Positions 17,249-26,614 of a stretch of DNA of 64,000 nt are shown piece after piece. The notes under the pieces were generated by a model. It did not search any database, had not been told where the DNA came from, and saw only the letters and a program-made list of their open reading frames with translations. Source of the stretch: Alkalihalobacterium chitinilyticum (GTDB lineage: Bacteria; Bacillota; Bacilli; Bacillales; Bacillaceae_F); assembly GCF_029028005.1 (NCBI RefSeq), contig NZ_JAOTPO010000010.1, positions 1-64,000 on the forward strand. The letters are read 5' to 3'. Position 1 is the first letter of the stretch, and every line of letters begins with the position of its first letter. The position numbers and the translations under genes were made by a program.

Positions 17249-18037
17249 ATATATCCCCCCAAACCTTCGACTTTCATAAATTCTAAAACTTCTTATCTAA
17301 CTTAATTATAATCTTTTACTACCATTTTACTAGATAAGAAATTTATATTTTGTCGTTTTTTGTAAGTTGGGGAAGTTTATTATAAATTTTTGGTGAACAT
17401 AAGGGAGGATGTAGGATACTGGAGAAATACTTGGTGGGGTGTTGCAACTATTTCCTTTCTTTGACCTAAGAAGTGGGGGATAGGACAAGCTTTACAGGTT
17501 GAAACATAAATAGAGATTGAGTCAGATAAGCGGATAGTTATTTTATATCAACATAGAGACTTCTAATAATACAAATTGTCTAGGACACACTATTATTACA
17601 AAACGTGGAACAGGCTGTGAAACAAGATTATTCGGGGAGTCACTGTGAAGGTATCTATTAACCCTATATGAATCTTAATAAATTCACTTATAGTAAAATA
17701 AACAAACATCTAAATTCTTGAAAATGTCACCATTTTGTTATATCCTAAAAAAGGATTCTAGGAATAAAATGCCTATATCTATTTTTTGATGCTGTAAAAT
17801 TAAATTGTTGATATATGTTGTTCCGGGACTGTTTTATTCATTAGCCCGCAGATCTAACAATACCATTGACAATAAGTTTTGTTAAAACGAAAAGTTAATA
17901 ATTGGGTAAAGGATCTTTAGATTAATGCTAGAGTTTAAAGCCAAAGTGAGAAGTAGCCGTTGTTGTTACTCTTACTTTGGCTTTTTTTTATTGGGTTGCT
18001 TAAACGAAGAGAAGATTGAAAAATATTAATCAGAAAG
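17249..18037. other. 789-bp gap with an orphan terminator
   Basis: No convincing open frame is present. A textbook terminator lies at 17937-17990 without an upstream gene on the plus strand (see its entry). TTGACA at 17866 has no good -10 at proper spacing. Otherwise the sequence is AT-rich and unremarkable. Confidence 0.5.
17937..17990 (+). terminator. orphan terminator upstream of kinase gene
   Basis: AAAGCCAAAGT (17937-17947) pairs perfectly with ACTTTGGCTTT (17974-17984) and an eight-T tract follows. The nearest plus-strand stop codon is 2.2 kb away and beyond another terminator. It therefore ends a non-coding transcript or acts as a leader attenuator for the gene at 18038. Confidence 0.8.
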
Positions 18038-19345
18038 ATGGGAGATTCATTGGATATTCTAAAGGATGTAGTGTTGAACTTTTTCTTCATATTCGTTTGC
18101 TACTGTTTGTTCGTTTCGTTTGGATTTAAAAAACGCGGGGGAACTCAAGTCCACAAGTTCAGTTTTATTCTATTTGCATTGACTGCAGTCATTCTTTGTG
18201 TAACCTTTCCGATTCAAGTAACTGAGAAACTTTGGTTTGATTTAAGTCTCGTGCCAATTGCTATTGCAGGGTTGTATGGAGGATGGCGCATCTGTTTATT
18301 GCTCTCTATCGCCCTAATTGGATCTCGACTGCTGTGGGGAATGGACGAAATTTATCTTTCAATGATCGTTGTTGCGTTACATACTATTTTCATTGGAGTT
18401 CTATCCATCTATTTTCGTTCTCTTTCACATCAAATACGAATTCTGTTAAGTGTAATTGTCGGTCTCGTATCTCCGTTACTCGTCGTCGTTGCTGTAGGAT
18501 TTGTTCTATATGAATTCATAACTCCAGTGCTATTTTTTACGATTAGCTTATCTCACTTGTTATCTATTATCTTTTTCGTGGTGCTTAGTGAGACCATTAT
18601 TAAAGTTAAAAAACTGGATGAACATGTGATCCGTTCTGAAAAAATGGAAATCGTAAATCATGTGGCTTCAAGCTTTACACATGAAATACGTAATCCAATG
18701 ACTACTGTTAAAGGGTTTTTACAACTTCTGAAAAGCGATGGAATTAGTAGAGTAGAAAAAGAGAAATATATTTCTATTGCAGTTAGTGAGGTTGAACGCG
18801 CTGAAAGTATTATTACAGAATATCTTTCTTTTACGAAACCAACGACAAATGATTTAAAAGTTGTTGATGGGGCGGAACTATTACAAAGTTCAATTGACGT
18901 CATTCGTCCACTCGCAAATTCCAATTGTATTGATATACAATATAATAATTCCTCATTTTTTGTTCGAGCTAATCGACAGAAGCTGCAGCAGGCCTTAATC
19001 AATCTATTTAAAAACGGTATTGAAGCTATGCCCGATGGAGGTACACTGTATATTTCTGCAGAATCAAAAAAAGATGTTATTTTTCTAACGATTAGGGATA
19101 ACGGAATTGGAATGACAAAGAAGCAAGTAAATCGACTCGGAGAACCTTATTTCTCTTCTAAAGGAGAAAAGGGAACGGGCCTTGGGATGATGGTCGTTTA
19201 TAATATTATTGAAGCTATTGGGGGTACAATTCACGTTGTAAGTAAACCCGGAAAAGGGACAACCTTTTTAATCAAACTTCCACAATGTACTGCATTAGGA
19301 GAAGAGGAAGTCACAACTGAAAGTAAACTGTTTAGAGTTAAGTAG
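18038..19345 (+). CDS. KinB-like sporulation sensor histidine kinase
   Basis: This membrane histidine kinase would autophosphorylate and feed a response regulator or the Spo0F/Spo0A phosphorelay. Five or six membrane helices of the 5TMR-LYT type cover ~10-190. The HisKA dimerisation domain has FTHEIRNPMT with phospho-acceptor H215, and the ATPase domain shows N box LFKNGIEAM, G1 DNGIGM, F box PYFSSK and G2 GTGLGMMV. This architecture is that of B. subtilis KinB. No regulator is adjacent. ATG 18038 lacks a clear ribosome site; TTG 18050, four codons in, is preceded by GGGAG and is an alternative start. An orphan terminator lies 50 bp upstream. Confidence 0.9.
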   Translation: MGDSLDILKDVVLNFFFIFVCYCLFVSFGFKKRGGTQVHKFSFILFALTAVILCVTFPIQVTEKLWFDLSLVPIAIAGLYGGWRICLLLSIALIGSRLLWGMDEIYLSMIVVALHTIFIGVLSIYFRSLSHQIRILLSVIVGLVSPLLVVVAVGFVLYEFITPVLFFTISLSHLLSIIFFVVLSETIIKVKKLDEHVIRSEKMEIVNHVASSFTHEIRNPMTTVKGFLQLLKSDGISRVEKEKYISIAVSEVERAESIITEYLSFTKPTTNDLKVVDGAELLQSSIDVIRPLANSNCIDIQYNNSSFFVRANRQKLQQALINLFKNGIEAMPDGGTLYISAESKKDVIFLTIRDNGIGMTKKQVNRLGEPYFSSKGEKGTGLGMMVVYNIIEAIGGTIHVVSKPGKGTTFLIKLPQCTALGEEEVTTESKLFRVK

Positions 19346-19505
19346 ATTGCTATATCAAGAAACTAGTGATAAACTAGAATGGACGAATGTCTTGCTGGCA
19401 TTGGTAATGAGAATATAAATTTGTAACTAAACTTAAACTAATAATATTTCAGTATACTTTTTTGGTAAATGGAAGAAACTATTCATCATAGCCCGTCTAT
19501 CCATG

Positions 19506-19539
19506 GCCTAACTTCTCTATTCATGAAGTTAGGCTTTTT
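19506..19539 (+). terminator. rho-independent terminator
   Basis: GCCTAACTTC (19506-19515) pairs perfectly with 19525-19534, followed by five Ts. It ends the KinB-like gene transcript. Confidence 0.9.
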
Positions 19540-19620
19540 CTGTTTTCTCTAGAAATAAATACATAAAAAGGGAGTAAATGTAAAATAGATGTTAACTAAA
19601 AGGGGAGGGAAGCCTAAGAA

Positions 19621-20319
19621 ATGAGTACTACTTATCACCAACAAGAAGACCTCCTGCAATTGAGCAGCACGTTTAGTAAGATGCTAAAACAAAAGTTTGG
19701 GAAAGGTCCAGAGTCTTGTTTTGTAACGAATCAATCGAATAAGTTAACTATTTATATTAGGAATTTTATAACGCCGGCAGAAGAGGTTCTTGTAGAGTCT
19801 AATCTAATTAATCTGGCCTACAACTTCCGCTATGCGGTGATCGAGAGGGTTTTTCAAGAGTTTAAAAATGAAGTGGAAACTGTGTTAGGTTTAACATTTA
19901 CTTCGTATCATACTGATTGGGATTATGATAATAATACTGGGATTTTAATGTTAGAGAACAGTAGTACGAATGAACGACTTGAAACAAGCAGTCATTCGAA
20001 ATTAACAACAAAATTATTTGAGAAGATGAGTTCTATTTGTTCAGAAATACATAAAGCGCCGAGCAGTATAAAGATGCTCAAGTTGAATCAAAATATGTTT
20101 CTTGCTGAGTGCAAAGGAACTATGCTGCAGATCGAGAAAGTATTATATCAAAAAAAATGTATTGAAATGCTTCAGTTTCGTTCCATTGAAATTAAAAAAA
20201 GCTATATGATTCAAAGAGCATCGTTTGAAGAGGTATTTGGTAAAGAAGTTGAAGGGTTATTTATGACATGGGATTATAAAAATGACCGCTTTTATATATT
20301 CTTTTATTTACAATCATAA
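19621..20319 (+). CDS. DUF2294/MpsC-family protein, copy 1
   Basis: The N-terminal ~115 residues carry the DUF2294 (MpsC) pattern: KFGKGPESC, IYIRNFITPAEEVL, and YHTDWDYDNNTGILML. From ~130 to 232 there is a second, degenerate half with the same plan (KMSSICSEIHKAPSSIKM..., VEGLFMTWDYKNDRF). MpsC is associated with a cation-translocating membrane-potential system in staphylococci, but no MpsAB transporter genes are present here. The protein has no membrane segment. It is followed by a terminator and then a paralogue, indicating a tandem duplication with separate transcription. The biochemical role is unknown. Confidence 0.82.
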   Translation: MSTTYHQQEDLLQLSSTFSKMLKQKFGKGPESCFVTNQSNKLTIYIRNFITPAEEVLVESNLINLAYNFRYAVIERVFQEFKNEVETVLGLTFTSYHTDWDYDNNTGILMLENSSTNERLETSSHSKLTTKLFEKMSSICSEIHKAPSSIKMLKLNQNMFLAECKGTMLQIEKVLYQKKCIEMLQFRSIEIKKSYMIQRASFEEVFGKEVEGLFMTWDYKNDRFYIFFYLQS

Positions 20320-20408
20320 ATTCCTTATGACATTTTTAAAATTACTTGTAAGTTTATAATTGAATTCTTAATTTGGTAGAAATTCTTTTAGAATTTCACA
20401 CTAAAAAT

Positions 20409-20460
20409 AAGCCAAAATAGCAAGGTGACACGAGTCGATCTTGCTATTTTGGCTTTTTTT
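20409..20460 (+). terminator. strong terminator between the DUF2294 paralogues
   Basis: Sixteen perfect pairs (20409-20424 with 20440-20455) and a T7 tract separate the two genes, so they are not one operon. Confidence 0.92.
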
Positions 20461-20561
20461 GCTTCCGCCTGGGGTTTAAAGCCTAATTTTTAAATGATTG
20501 GTACATACTAAAAGTTAAGTTAAAAGTAGATATGGAATAAACGGCAAACGAGGTGATACGG

Positions 20562-21245
20562 ATGGATCAGGAAAATCTGAATTCAATTAGCAGTTATTTA
20601 AGCAAACTGATAAGAAAGAATTTTGGAAGAGGGCCGCAATCTTGTCAATCTACTGTATGTAAGAAGATGTTTATTACGTATATTAGAGGCTTTATTTCTC
20701 CTATGGAAGAGGTATTATTTGAAAAAGGCCACTATGAACAGGTTGAAATGGCTAGAAACGTACTTATTAATCATGTGGTAGACCAATTAAAAGGAGTTGT
20801 AGAAGTATCTTTAAACTGTGAAATTTTAGAGTGGTACCATGATTGGAATTTTCCCAATAACTCCGGCCTCATAATTTTATTATTAGATAGAGAAATTACA
20901 AGTGATGTATGTTCATCTGAGCCAGTCAATTTGAAAAAACTAGAAGAAGAAGTTGCAAGAATTAGTTTAATGGTTCAAAAAGTACCTGACCAAATTCACA
21001 TCTACCCTGTTTCAACAACCGTTTATATTGTTGAGCGTAAAGGGATATTAGTCCCTATTGAGAAAGCACTGATAGCAAAAGGTTTTGAGGAAGAACTTAT
21101 AATAACGAAAGATGAATTAGAAAAAAGGCACTTTCACAATTACGGGAAGTTCGATGAAATTTTTAATAGGGAAGTAAAAGAAATCTTTATTGATTGGTGT
21201 TTTAAAGAGGATAAATCGTTAATGGGTTTTGTCTTGAAGGGGTGA
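20562..21245 (+). CDS. DUF2294/MpsC-family protein, copy 2
   Basis: This is a paralogue of the gene 240 bp upstream, with FGRGPQSC, TYIRGFISPMEEVLFEKG and WYHDWNFPNNSGLIILLL in the first half and a second divergent half (VQKVPDQIHIYP..., VKEIFIDWCFKEDKSLMGF). The GTG at 20553 is part of the GAGGTGA ribosome site, so the ATG at 20562 is chosen, giving 227 residues. The two copies share layout but few identical residues outside motifs, so the duplication is old. No membrane segments are present. A partner system is not visible. Confidence 0.82.
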   Translation: MDQENLNSISSYLSKLIRKNFGRGPQSCQSTVCKKMFITYIRGFISPMEEVLFEKGHYEQVEMARNVLINHVVDQLKGVVEVSLNCEILEWYHDWNFPNNSGLIILLLDREITSDVCSSEPVNLKKLEEEVARISLMVQKVPDQIHIYPVSTTVYIVERKGILVPIEKALIAKGFEEELIITKDELEKRHFHNYGKFDEIFNREVKEIFIDWCFKEDKSLMGFVLKG

Positions 21246-21390
21246 AGGTTATTTAAAATATACAAAGCACCGAAACGTATTTGATTGTTTTACATAAATC
21301 GTATAGTTTTTAGGCAATTAAGCGTGGGAAAAGACATTGATCCATAGAACCGATATAATGAAAATAAAACAAATTAGGAGCTTGGAGACG

Positions 21391-23223
21391 ATGTATCAAA
21401 ATTTAGAAGAATGTATCCTCGATTTAGAGAAGCACGGTCATTTAATTCGCATTCATGAAGAAGTAGATCCCGATCTGGAAATGGCTGCTATTCATTTAAA
21501 GGTATATGAAGCTGGAGGCCCAGCCTTATTATTTGAAAATGTAAAAGGATCAAAGTTTCGAGCGGTTTCGAATTTATTTGGTACGGTAGAGAGAAGTAAA
21601 TTCATCTTCCGTAAAACGTGGGATCTAGCACAAAGTGTTGTTGCTGTTAGGAATGATCCTGTAAAAGCATTAAAAAATCCGTTCAACCATGTTCGTACCG
21701 GTGTTGCTGCTTCAAAGGCTTTACCGATGAAAAAATCATCTTTACCAGCAAACTTTGAAGAAGTTAATATTTCGGACCTGCCACTTATTAAACACTGGCC
21801 GGATGACGGTGGGGCTTTTATTACATTGCCTCAAGTATATAGTGAAGATCCTCAGAAACCAGGCATTATGAATTCAAATCTCGGGATGTATCGTGTCCAA
21901 CTGAGCGGGAATGAGTATGAACTAAATAAAGAAATAGGCGTCCACTATCAAATACATAGGGGAATAGGTGTTCACCAAGATAGGGCGACTCGAAAAGGGG
22001 AGCCACTAAAAGTAAGTATTTTTGTCGGCGGACCACCTGCCCATACACTATCTGCTGTAATGCCTTTGCCTGAAGGGTTAAGTGAATTGACCTTTGCGGG
22101 GTTACTATCTGGACGTCGTTTCCGATACAGTTACGTCGATGGCTATTGTATTAGTCATGATGCCGATTTTGTTATTACCGGGGAAATCCATCCGGAGGAA
22201 ACAAAGCCTGAAGGACCATTTGGCGATCATTTAGGTTATTACAGCCTTACACATGATTTTCCCGTGATGAAAATTCATAAAGTATTTGCTCGAAAAGATG
22301 CAGTTTGGCCATTTACGGTTGTCGGTCGTCCTCCTCAGGAAGATACGTCTTTTGGAGCTCTTATCCATGAGTTAACCGGGGATGCGATACCTCAAGAAAT
22401 ACCAGGTGTCAAAGAAGTTCATGCGGTTGATGCTGCAGGTGTTCACCCGTTACTTTTTGCGATTGGCAGTGAGCGGTATACGCCTTATCAGAAAGTAAAG
22501 CAACCAACTGAACTCTTAACGATAGCGAACCATATCTTAGGAACAGGACAGCTTAGCTTAGCCAAATATTTATTTATTACCGCAGAAGAAGATCAAGCCC
22601 TTGATACGCATAAAGAAGTTGAGTTCTTATCATATATACTAGAACGACTTGATCTTCGTAGAGATATTCACTTTCAAACGAATACGACGATTGATACGTT
22701 AGATTATTCAGGAACAGGGTTAAATACCGGAAGTAAAGTGGTAATAGCAGCTTTCGGTGATAAAAAGAGAGACTTATGTCAAGAAGTGCCTGAGCAGTTG
22801 AAAAAGCTGAGCGGGTTTACTGAGCCTCGTTTCGTTATGCCTGGTGTTGTGGCGCTAGAAGGATCTGCATTTTCAACGTATGAGGAGGCAGAAAAAGAGC
22901 TGAATAACCTAAGTGAAGCGATTCAAACGAATGACGGAGTGCCGACTTGTCCTATGATCATCTTATGCGATGACAGTGAGTTTCTAAGCGAATCCATTAA
23001 TAATTTTATGTGGGTAACGTTTACCCGAAGTAATCCGTCGCATGATATTTACGGTGTAAATGGTTCTTACGAATTTAAGCATTGGGGCTGCGATAATATG
23101 ATTATTGATGTCCGGATAAAGCCACACCATGCACCACCGCTCATTCCTGAACCAATCGTTGAGGAAAATATAAAGCGATTGTTTAAAAAAGGAGCTAGCT
23201 TGGAACAAGTAAACATCGATTAA
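21391..23223 (+). CDS. UbiD-family decarboxylase
   Basis: This 610-residue protein belongs to the prenylated-FMN-dependent decarboxylases, which remove or add a carboxyl group on aromatic or unsaturated acids. Recognisable blocks are GPALLFENVKGS (~45-57), a cofactor- and metal-binding segment around HYQIHRGIGVHQDR, the substrate loop PEGPFGDHLGYYS with the conserved acidic residue, and PFTVVGRPPQEDT. Long UbiD homologues occur in bacilli in quinone or aromatic metabolism. The UbiX-like flavin prenyltransferase that makes the cofactor is not in the window. GGAGA just before ATG 21391 decides the start over the longer frame from 21337. A DUF2071 gene follows after 25 bp, likely in the same operon. 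Confidence 0.9.
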   Translation: MYQNLEECILDLEKHGHLIRIHEEVDPDLEMAAIHLKVYEAGGPALLFENVKGSKFRAVSNLFGTVERSKFIFRKTWDLAQSVVAVRNDPVKALKNPFNHVRTGVAASKALPMKKSSLPANFEEVNISDLPLIKHWPDDGGAFITLPQVYSEDPQKPGIMNSNLGMYRVQLSGNEYELNKEIGVHYQIHRGIGVHQDRATRKGEPLKVSIFVGGPPAHTLSAVMPLPEGLSELTFAGLLSGRRFRYSYVDGYCISHDADFVITGEIHPEETKPEGPFGDHLGYYSLTHDFPVMKIHKVFARKDAVWPFTVVGRPPQEDTSFGALIHELTGDAIPQEIPGVKEVHAVDAAGVHPLLFAIGSERYTPYQKVKQPTELLTIANHILGTGQLSLAKYLFITAEEDQALDTHKEVEFLSYILERLDLRRDIHFQTNTTIDTLDYSGTGLNTGSKVVIAAFGDKKRDLCQEVPEQLKKLSGFTEPRFVMPGVVALEGSAFSTYEEAEKELNNLSEAIQTNDGVPTCPMIILCDDSEFLSESINNFMWVTFTRSNPSHDIYGVNGSYEFKHWGCDNMIIDVRIKPHHAPPLIPEPIVEENIKRLFKKGASLEQVNID

Positions 23224-23248
23224 GACGCAAAGGCAAGGAGGGAGTACA

Positions 23249-23989
23249 TTGAACGGACTCACGCGTCAAAGCCTTTCACAAACCAATGGAAGTTGGTTGA
23301 TGGCACAGACATGGAGTTCTCTTTTGTTTGCTCATTATAAAGTGCCGAAATCGTTGCTGCGTCCTCTCATTCCTAGATGTTTTGAAATTGATACATTTGA
23401 AAATGAAGCTTGGATTAGTGTTGTTCCTTTTTTAATGAGTGGGATTCGAGCTCGTGGACTACCTGAATTCCCGTTTACCCCTTCTTTTGCAGAATTGAAT
23501 GTAAGGACATATGTAACCTTTAACGGTAGGCCAGGCGTATATTTCTTTAGCCTAGATGCGAATAGCAAGTTGGCTGTCGCATTAGCGAATGTAACGTATA
23601 ACCTTCCATATAGGCATGCAAATATGAAATGTGCCATTCAAGGAGATACGATTAAGTTTTATAGTGAGAGAACCGATCCGCGAGCAAAAAAAGGAATATT
23701 CTCGGCCAACTATCAATCGGTAGGAGACATTTATTATTCTACTCCTGGTACGTTAGAAGATTGGTTGACGGAACGGTATGCCCTTTTTGTAACTCGAAAC
23801 AAAGGGATATATGAAGGGAAAATTCATCACGATCCTTGGCCATTACAATCAGCAAAGGCAGACATTTATGTAAATACAGTCTCAGAAAGTGTAGGAATTC
23901 CTGTAAAAGACCCACCTGACTTACTTCAATATGCTGAAAGGCTGGAAGTCACCGTATGGCCACCGAAAAAGGTTGGTCTTCTTGGATAA
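23249..23989 (+). CDS. DUF2071 (YqjF-like) protein
   Basis: The 246-residue protein has the typical DUF2071 sequence course: LLFAHYKVPKSLLRPLIP at the start, WISVVPFLMSGIR, ELNVRTYV, GVYFFSLDANS, LPYRHANM, and a C-terminal HDPWPLQSAKADI. The family shares a fold with acetoacetate decarboxylase-like proteins but its reaction is not established. The TTG start has AAGGAGG seven bases upstream. Its 25-bp distance from the UbiD-like gene and shared terminator suggest a joint pathway, possibly of small organic acids; that is inference. Confidence 0.88.
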   Translation: MNGLTRQSLSQTNGSWLMAQTWSSLLFAHYKVPKSLLRPLIPRCFEIDTFENEAWISVVPFLMSGIRARGLPEFPFTPSFAELNVRTYVTFNGRPGVYFFSLDANSKLAVALANVTYNLPYRHANMKCAIQGDTIKFYSERTDPRAKKGIFSANYQSVGDIYYSTPGTLEDWLTERYALFVTRNKGIYEGKIHHDPWPLQSAKADIYVNTVSESVGIPVKDPPDLLQYAERLEVTVWPPKKVGLLG

Positions 23990-24007
23990 TGTAAATACGA
24001 GTACACG

Positions 24008-24046
24008 AAAACAACCATACCTGATAAGGGGTATGGTTGTTTTTTC
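24008..24046 (+). terminator. rho-independent terminator
   Basis: AAAACAACCATACC (24008-24021) pairs perfectly with 24030-24043, ending in T6. It closes the UbiD-DUF2071 operon. Confidence 0.92.
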
Positions 24047-24074
24047 GTTATATTTTAAGTGGTTTTGTAAGTTA

Positions 24075-24476
24075 TTAAATAATATGAGACTCATCTTCTG
24101 CATGTGTTGATTTCCCGCAAAACGTTTTCAACTGATAGAGTATCGGCAGCTTATTGTTTTCGGTATTAGAACTTTGCTTTTTTGTTGATTCAAGAAAGTT
24201 AATATATTCCTCTGTTGTTAATCCCGATTGAAGTGCTTCGTTTACAACATCATTCCAGATCGGGTCAAAGGTTTCTTGAGAGCACTCCATGAGTAGATCA
24301 TCAACTGGAATACCTAGTATTGGAGAAATTTTTTCAAAATATTGTAAGGATGGGTTAAGGTATATCTTTTCTTCAATAGAAATAAGATACGATTTTTCAA
24401 TACCCGAACGCTCCGCAAGGTCAGAAAGAGTTAATCCTTTTCTAATGCGATATTTTTTAACCGTTTCACCAATCAT
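24075..24476 (-). CDS. SinR-like transcriptional regulator
   Basis: An N-terminal HTH of the Xre/Cro type (~1-62: VKKYRIRKGLTLSDLAERSG, SYLISIEEK) is followed by a SinR/SinI-type dimerisation hook (WNDVVNEALQSGLTTEEYINFL, ~74-95) and a hydrophilic tail. This is the SinR layout. SinR represses biofilm-matrix operons and is countered by SinI. The hook lets it pair with a SinI-like peptide, and one is encoded 1.9 kb away. At 133 residues it is longer than SinR (111) because of the tail. It diverges from the L,D-transpeptidase gene. Identity as a SinR paralogue rather than the main SinR cannot be decided here. Confidence 0.82.
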   Translation of the reverse strand: MIGETVKKYRIRKGLTLSDLAERSGIEKSYLISIEEKIYLNPSLQYFEKISPILGIPVDDLLMECSQETFDPIWNDVVNEALQSGLTTEEYINFLESTKKQSSNTENNKLPILYQLKTFCGKSTHAEDESHII

Positions 24477-24892
24477 ATGTATCCACCTTTATACTCAGTA
24501 TTTTTTACACCTTTTCCATCTACCTATACGGGCGCCTGTTCTTTTTTGGGGGGGTTATAAAAAAATAAATTTTAATTATTTCTATCCTTTGACTTAGAAG
24601 TCATTAATAAGAATGACCTAGTTTTTCTATGAGATAACTTTAATATCAACAAAATAACCTTTACTAGTAATATTGACGGTTTAATAAATATCCATTCCTT
24701 CTTACTCATGGCAAAAATCAGCTAGGTCCTATTACGTCGTAAAACATGTCTGAATGACTAATTAGGTGTTTCAATAGGGCGGAAAACCGTTTTAATTGTA
24801 CTATAGCGAATTCGATATTAATAACCAGTTGTCTTATAATTCGTTTAAACATCATCTAGATTATGCAATTGTCATAAGGAAAGGTGAGGGAT
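24477..24892. other. divergent intergenic region
   Basis: A 415-bp AT-rich region lies between the SinR-like and transpeptidase genes. It contains a G7 run at about 24549-24555 and no open frame with a ribosome site. It should hold the divergent promoters and any SinR-type operators, but I could not identify exact sites. Confidence 0.4.
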
Positions 24893-26116
24893 ATGGAAGG
24901 CAAAAGGAGAAAATACCTACTTGTTGCTAAACGGTATGAAGCAGCAGCGTACATATTGTATCGTAAAGCGATGAAGGATCGAAACAACTCATTTCAATAT
25001 ATGAATGAATACAAGGAAATAAGTGAACAAGCTTTATTTTTTTACAAGGAAGCCCATAAAAATGGAGATAAAAAAGCAACTCGTTATTACGATAGGTTAA
25101 AAAAGGATATACAACACCGAAGCAGCACGTTAAAAAAGCCTAAGGTATCATTCGTTTTACATGTTACTCGTGTATTTATTTTTATGGTTATATTTTTAGT
25201 TACTTTCTTTTTCACATTCTTGAATCCAACGAACTATTTAAACTACTTCTCTCTTTTTATTCCTGGTAATGCAATGGTTTTGCATGAGAACAAAGCCAAA
25301 GTAGACGAACAAACACCGGGTTATATGGAACCACTGCTCGTTTTAAAAAGTGCTTTATACTTCTATACGCTTGAACACCAAGCAGCACCTCAGTCTCTTC
25401 ATGAATTAACACAAAAGTTCCCTAACAATTACCTTTCTTTTATTCCTGCTGACGGGATAACTGGATCAAACGAAATCTATCATTCATTCAATGGGTTAGG
25501 TGGTTGGATTTATCAACCTTCTCCAGTTCAAACATACTCACCAAATGAGGTAAGTCAATTAGTTTCTAAATGGGTTCAACCGAATATTCATAATAGATGT
25601 CAACCGCCTTCTGAGGATACGTGCGATTTTCAACCACTTGAAATCATTGTTGATAAAGAAGAGAAAGCTCTATTTTTAATCAGTGGCACAAAAATCCTCC
25701 GTCACTACCAGATTGCTGTAGGAAAAGATAACAGTACACCTACAGGTCAATTTTATATTCAAAAAAGAGTGATCAATCCTAATTATCATTTTCCATCTAC
25801 TACAAAACCATTTGGCACAAGAGATCTAGAACTTTCTAACTCTAGGTTTGCTATACACGGTACTTATGAAGAAGAGAGTATTGGCAAAAATGCATCGAAA
25901 GGGTGTGTTCGCTTACGAAATGAGGATGTAGAGGAATTATTTTCAATGGCAACTCTAGGAACGTCGGTAACAATTACTGATGATAGTGGCTTAATTGCTT
26001 CTCGTTCATTAATTAATAGCAGAAAGGCTAGTTCCTTTTCTTCAGAAGAGTCTTTAAAACGGACTGATGTTGAAAAGGAGGAAGATATGTCAACTATGTA
26101 TCAGTGGTCTCATTAA
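24893..26116 (+). CDS. membrane L,D-transpeptidase (YkuD domain)
   Basis: This 407-residue protein begins with ~85 cytoplasmic residues having a tetratricopeptide-like helical pattern (AAAYILYRKAMKDR, QALFFYKEAHKNGD). One membrane helix follows (~95-115), then an external linker region and a YkuD domain (~230-350). The catalytic motif is HGTYEEESIGKNASKGCVRL with Cys about 338, the standard H-x(n)-S-x-G-C-x-R form of the ErfK/YbiS group. A Ser- and Glu-rich tail of ~45 residues ends the protein. AAGGTGA selects ATG 24893 over the GTG at 24884. It is unrelated in domain layout to the other transpeptidase at 15.8 kb. Confidence 0.9.
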   Translation: MEGKRRKYLLVAKRYEAAAYILYRKAMKDRNNSFQYMNEYKEISEQALFFYKEAHKNGDKKATRYYDRLKKDIQHRSSTLKKPKVSFVLHVTRVFIFMVIFLVTFFFTFLNPTNYLNYFSLFIPGNAMVLHENKAKVDEQTPGYMEPLLVLKSALYFYTLEHQAAPQSLHELTQKFPNNYLSFIPADGITGSNEIYHSFNGLGGWIYQPSPVQTYSPNEVSQLVSKWVQPNIHNRCQPPSEDTCDFQPLEIIVDKEEKALFLISGTKILRHYQIAVGKDNSTPTGQFYIQKRVINPNYHFPSTTKPFGTRDLELSNSRFAIHGTYEEESIGKNASKGCVRLRNEDVEELFSMATLGTSVTITDDSGLIASRSLINSRKASSFSSEESLKRTDVEKEEDMSTMYQWSH

Positions 26117-26407
26117 GTGAGTTGTACATTCAGTCTTAAACGTATTAGTAAAAAAATCAAGGGTAAGTTGGAAACTAAAAGTAAATATTTTTATAAACTC
26201 GATGAAAAGTTTTTATGAAAGACCGATTTCATGTAATAAGTCAGCCTCAGTGTGTTATGACTGACAGAAAGGGAGTTAGACTTCCTATTTTATCTTCGAA
26301 TATAATGCAAGTAAGAAACTGGAATGGTTTCGGATTTAAAGTTCCACAAGTATTAATTTATTCAAATATATTGTTTATGCCATTTATAAGAGAGGAGCTT
26401 CGATTAG

Positions 26408-26590
26408 ATGAACCTTAAGGGCGAAAATAAAGTACAAAAAGACGACAATGATTTTCAGAATATTTATTCTTTTTCAACTTGGGACCTTGATGTCAAATGG
26501 AGAGAACTTGTTATAGAAGCTATGGATTCTGGGGTATCCAAAGATGAATTTCGCAAGTTTTTAGATTTAAAGAAAGAACAAAAATACTAG
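26408..26590 (+). CDS. SinI-like anti-repressor peptide
   Basis: Sixty residues; the second half, DVKWRELVIEAMDSGVSKDEFRKFL (cited by its core WRELVIEAMDSGVSK), is a clear SinI/SinR-hook sequence. SinI peptides bind SinR through this helix hook and block DNA binding. There is no HTH. GGAG lies about ten bases before the ATG. It is followed 24 bp later by an uncharacterised gene, probably in the same transcript. The SinR-like protein at 24.1 kb is the nearest candidate partner, though in B. subtilis the two genes are adjacent and co-oriented. Confidence 0.82.
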   Translation: MNLKGENKVQKDDNDFQNIYSFSTWDLDVKWRELVIEAMDSGVSKDEFRKFLDLKKEQKY

Positions 26591-26614
26591 ATTTAGAGTT
26601 AGAGGAGGAAAAAA

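Noticed and set aside
26215-26418. 67-codon frame before the SinI-like gene
   Set aside because: No ribosome site, unnatural composition, and it overlaps the ribosome site and start of the SinI-like gene.
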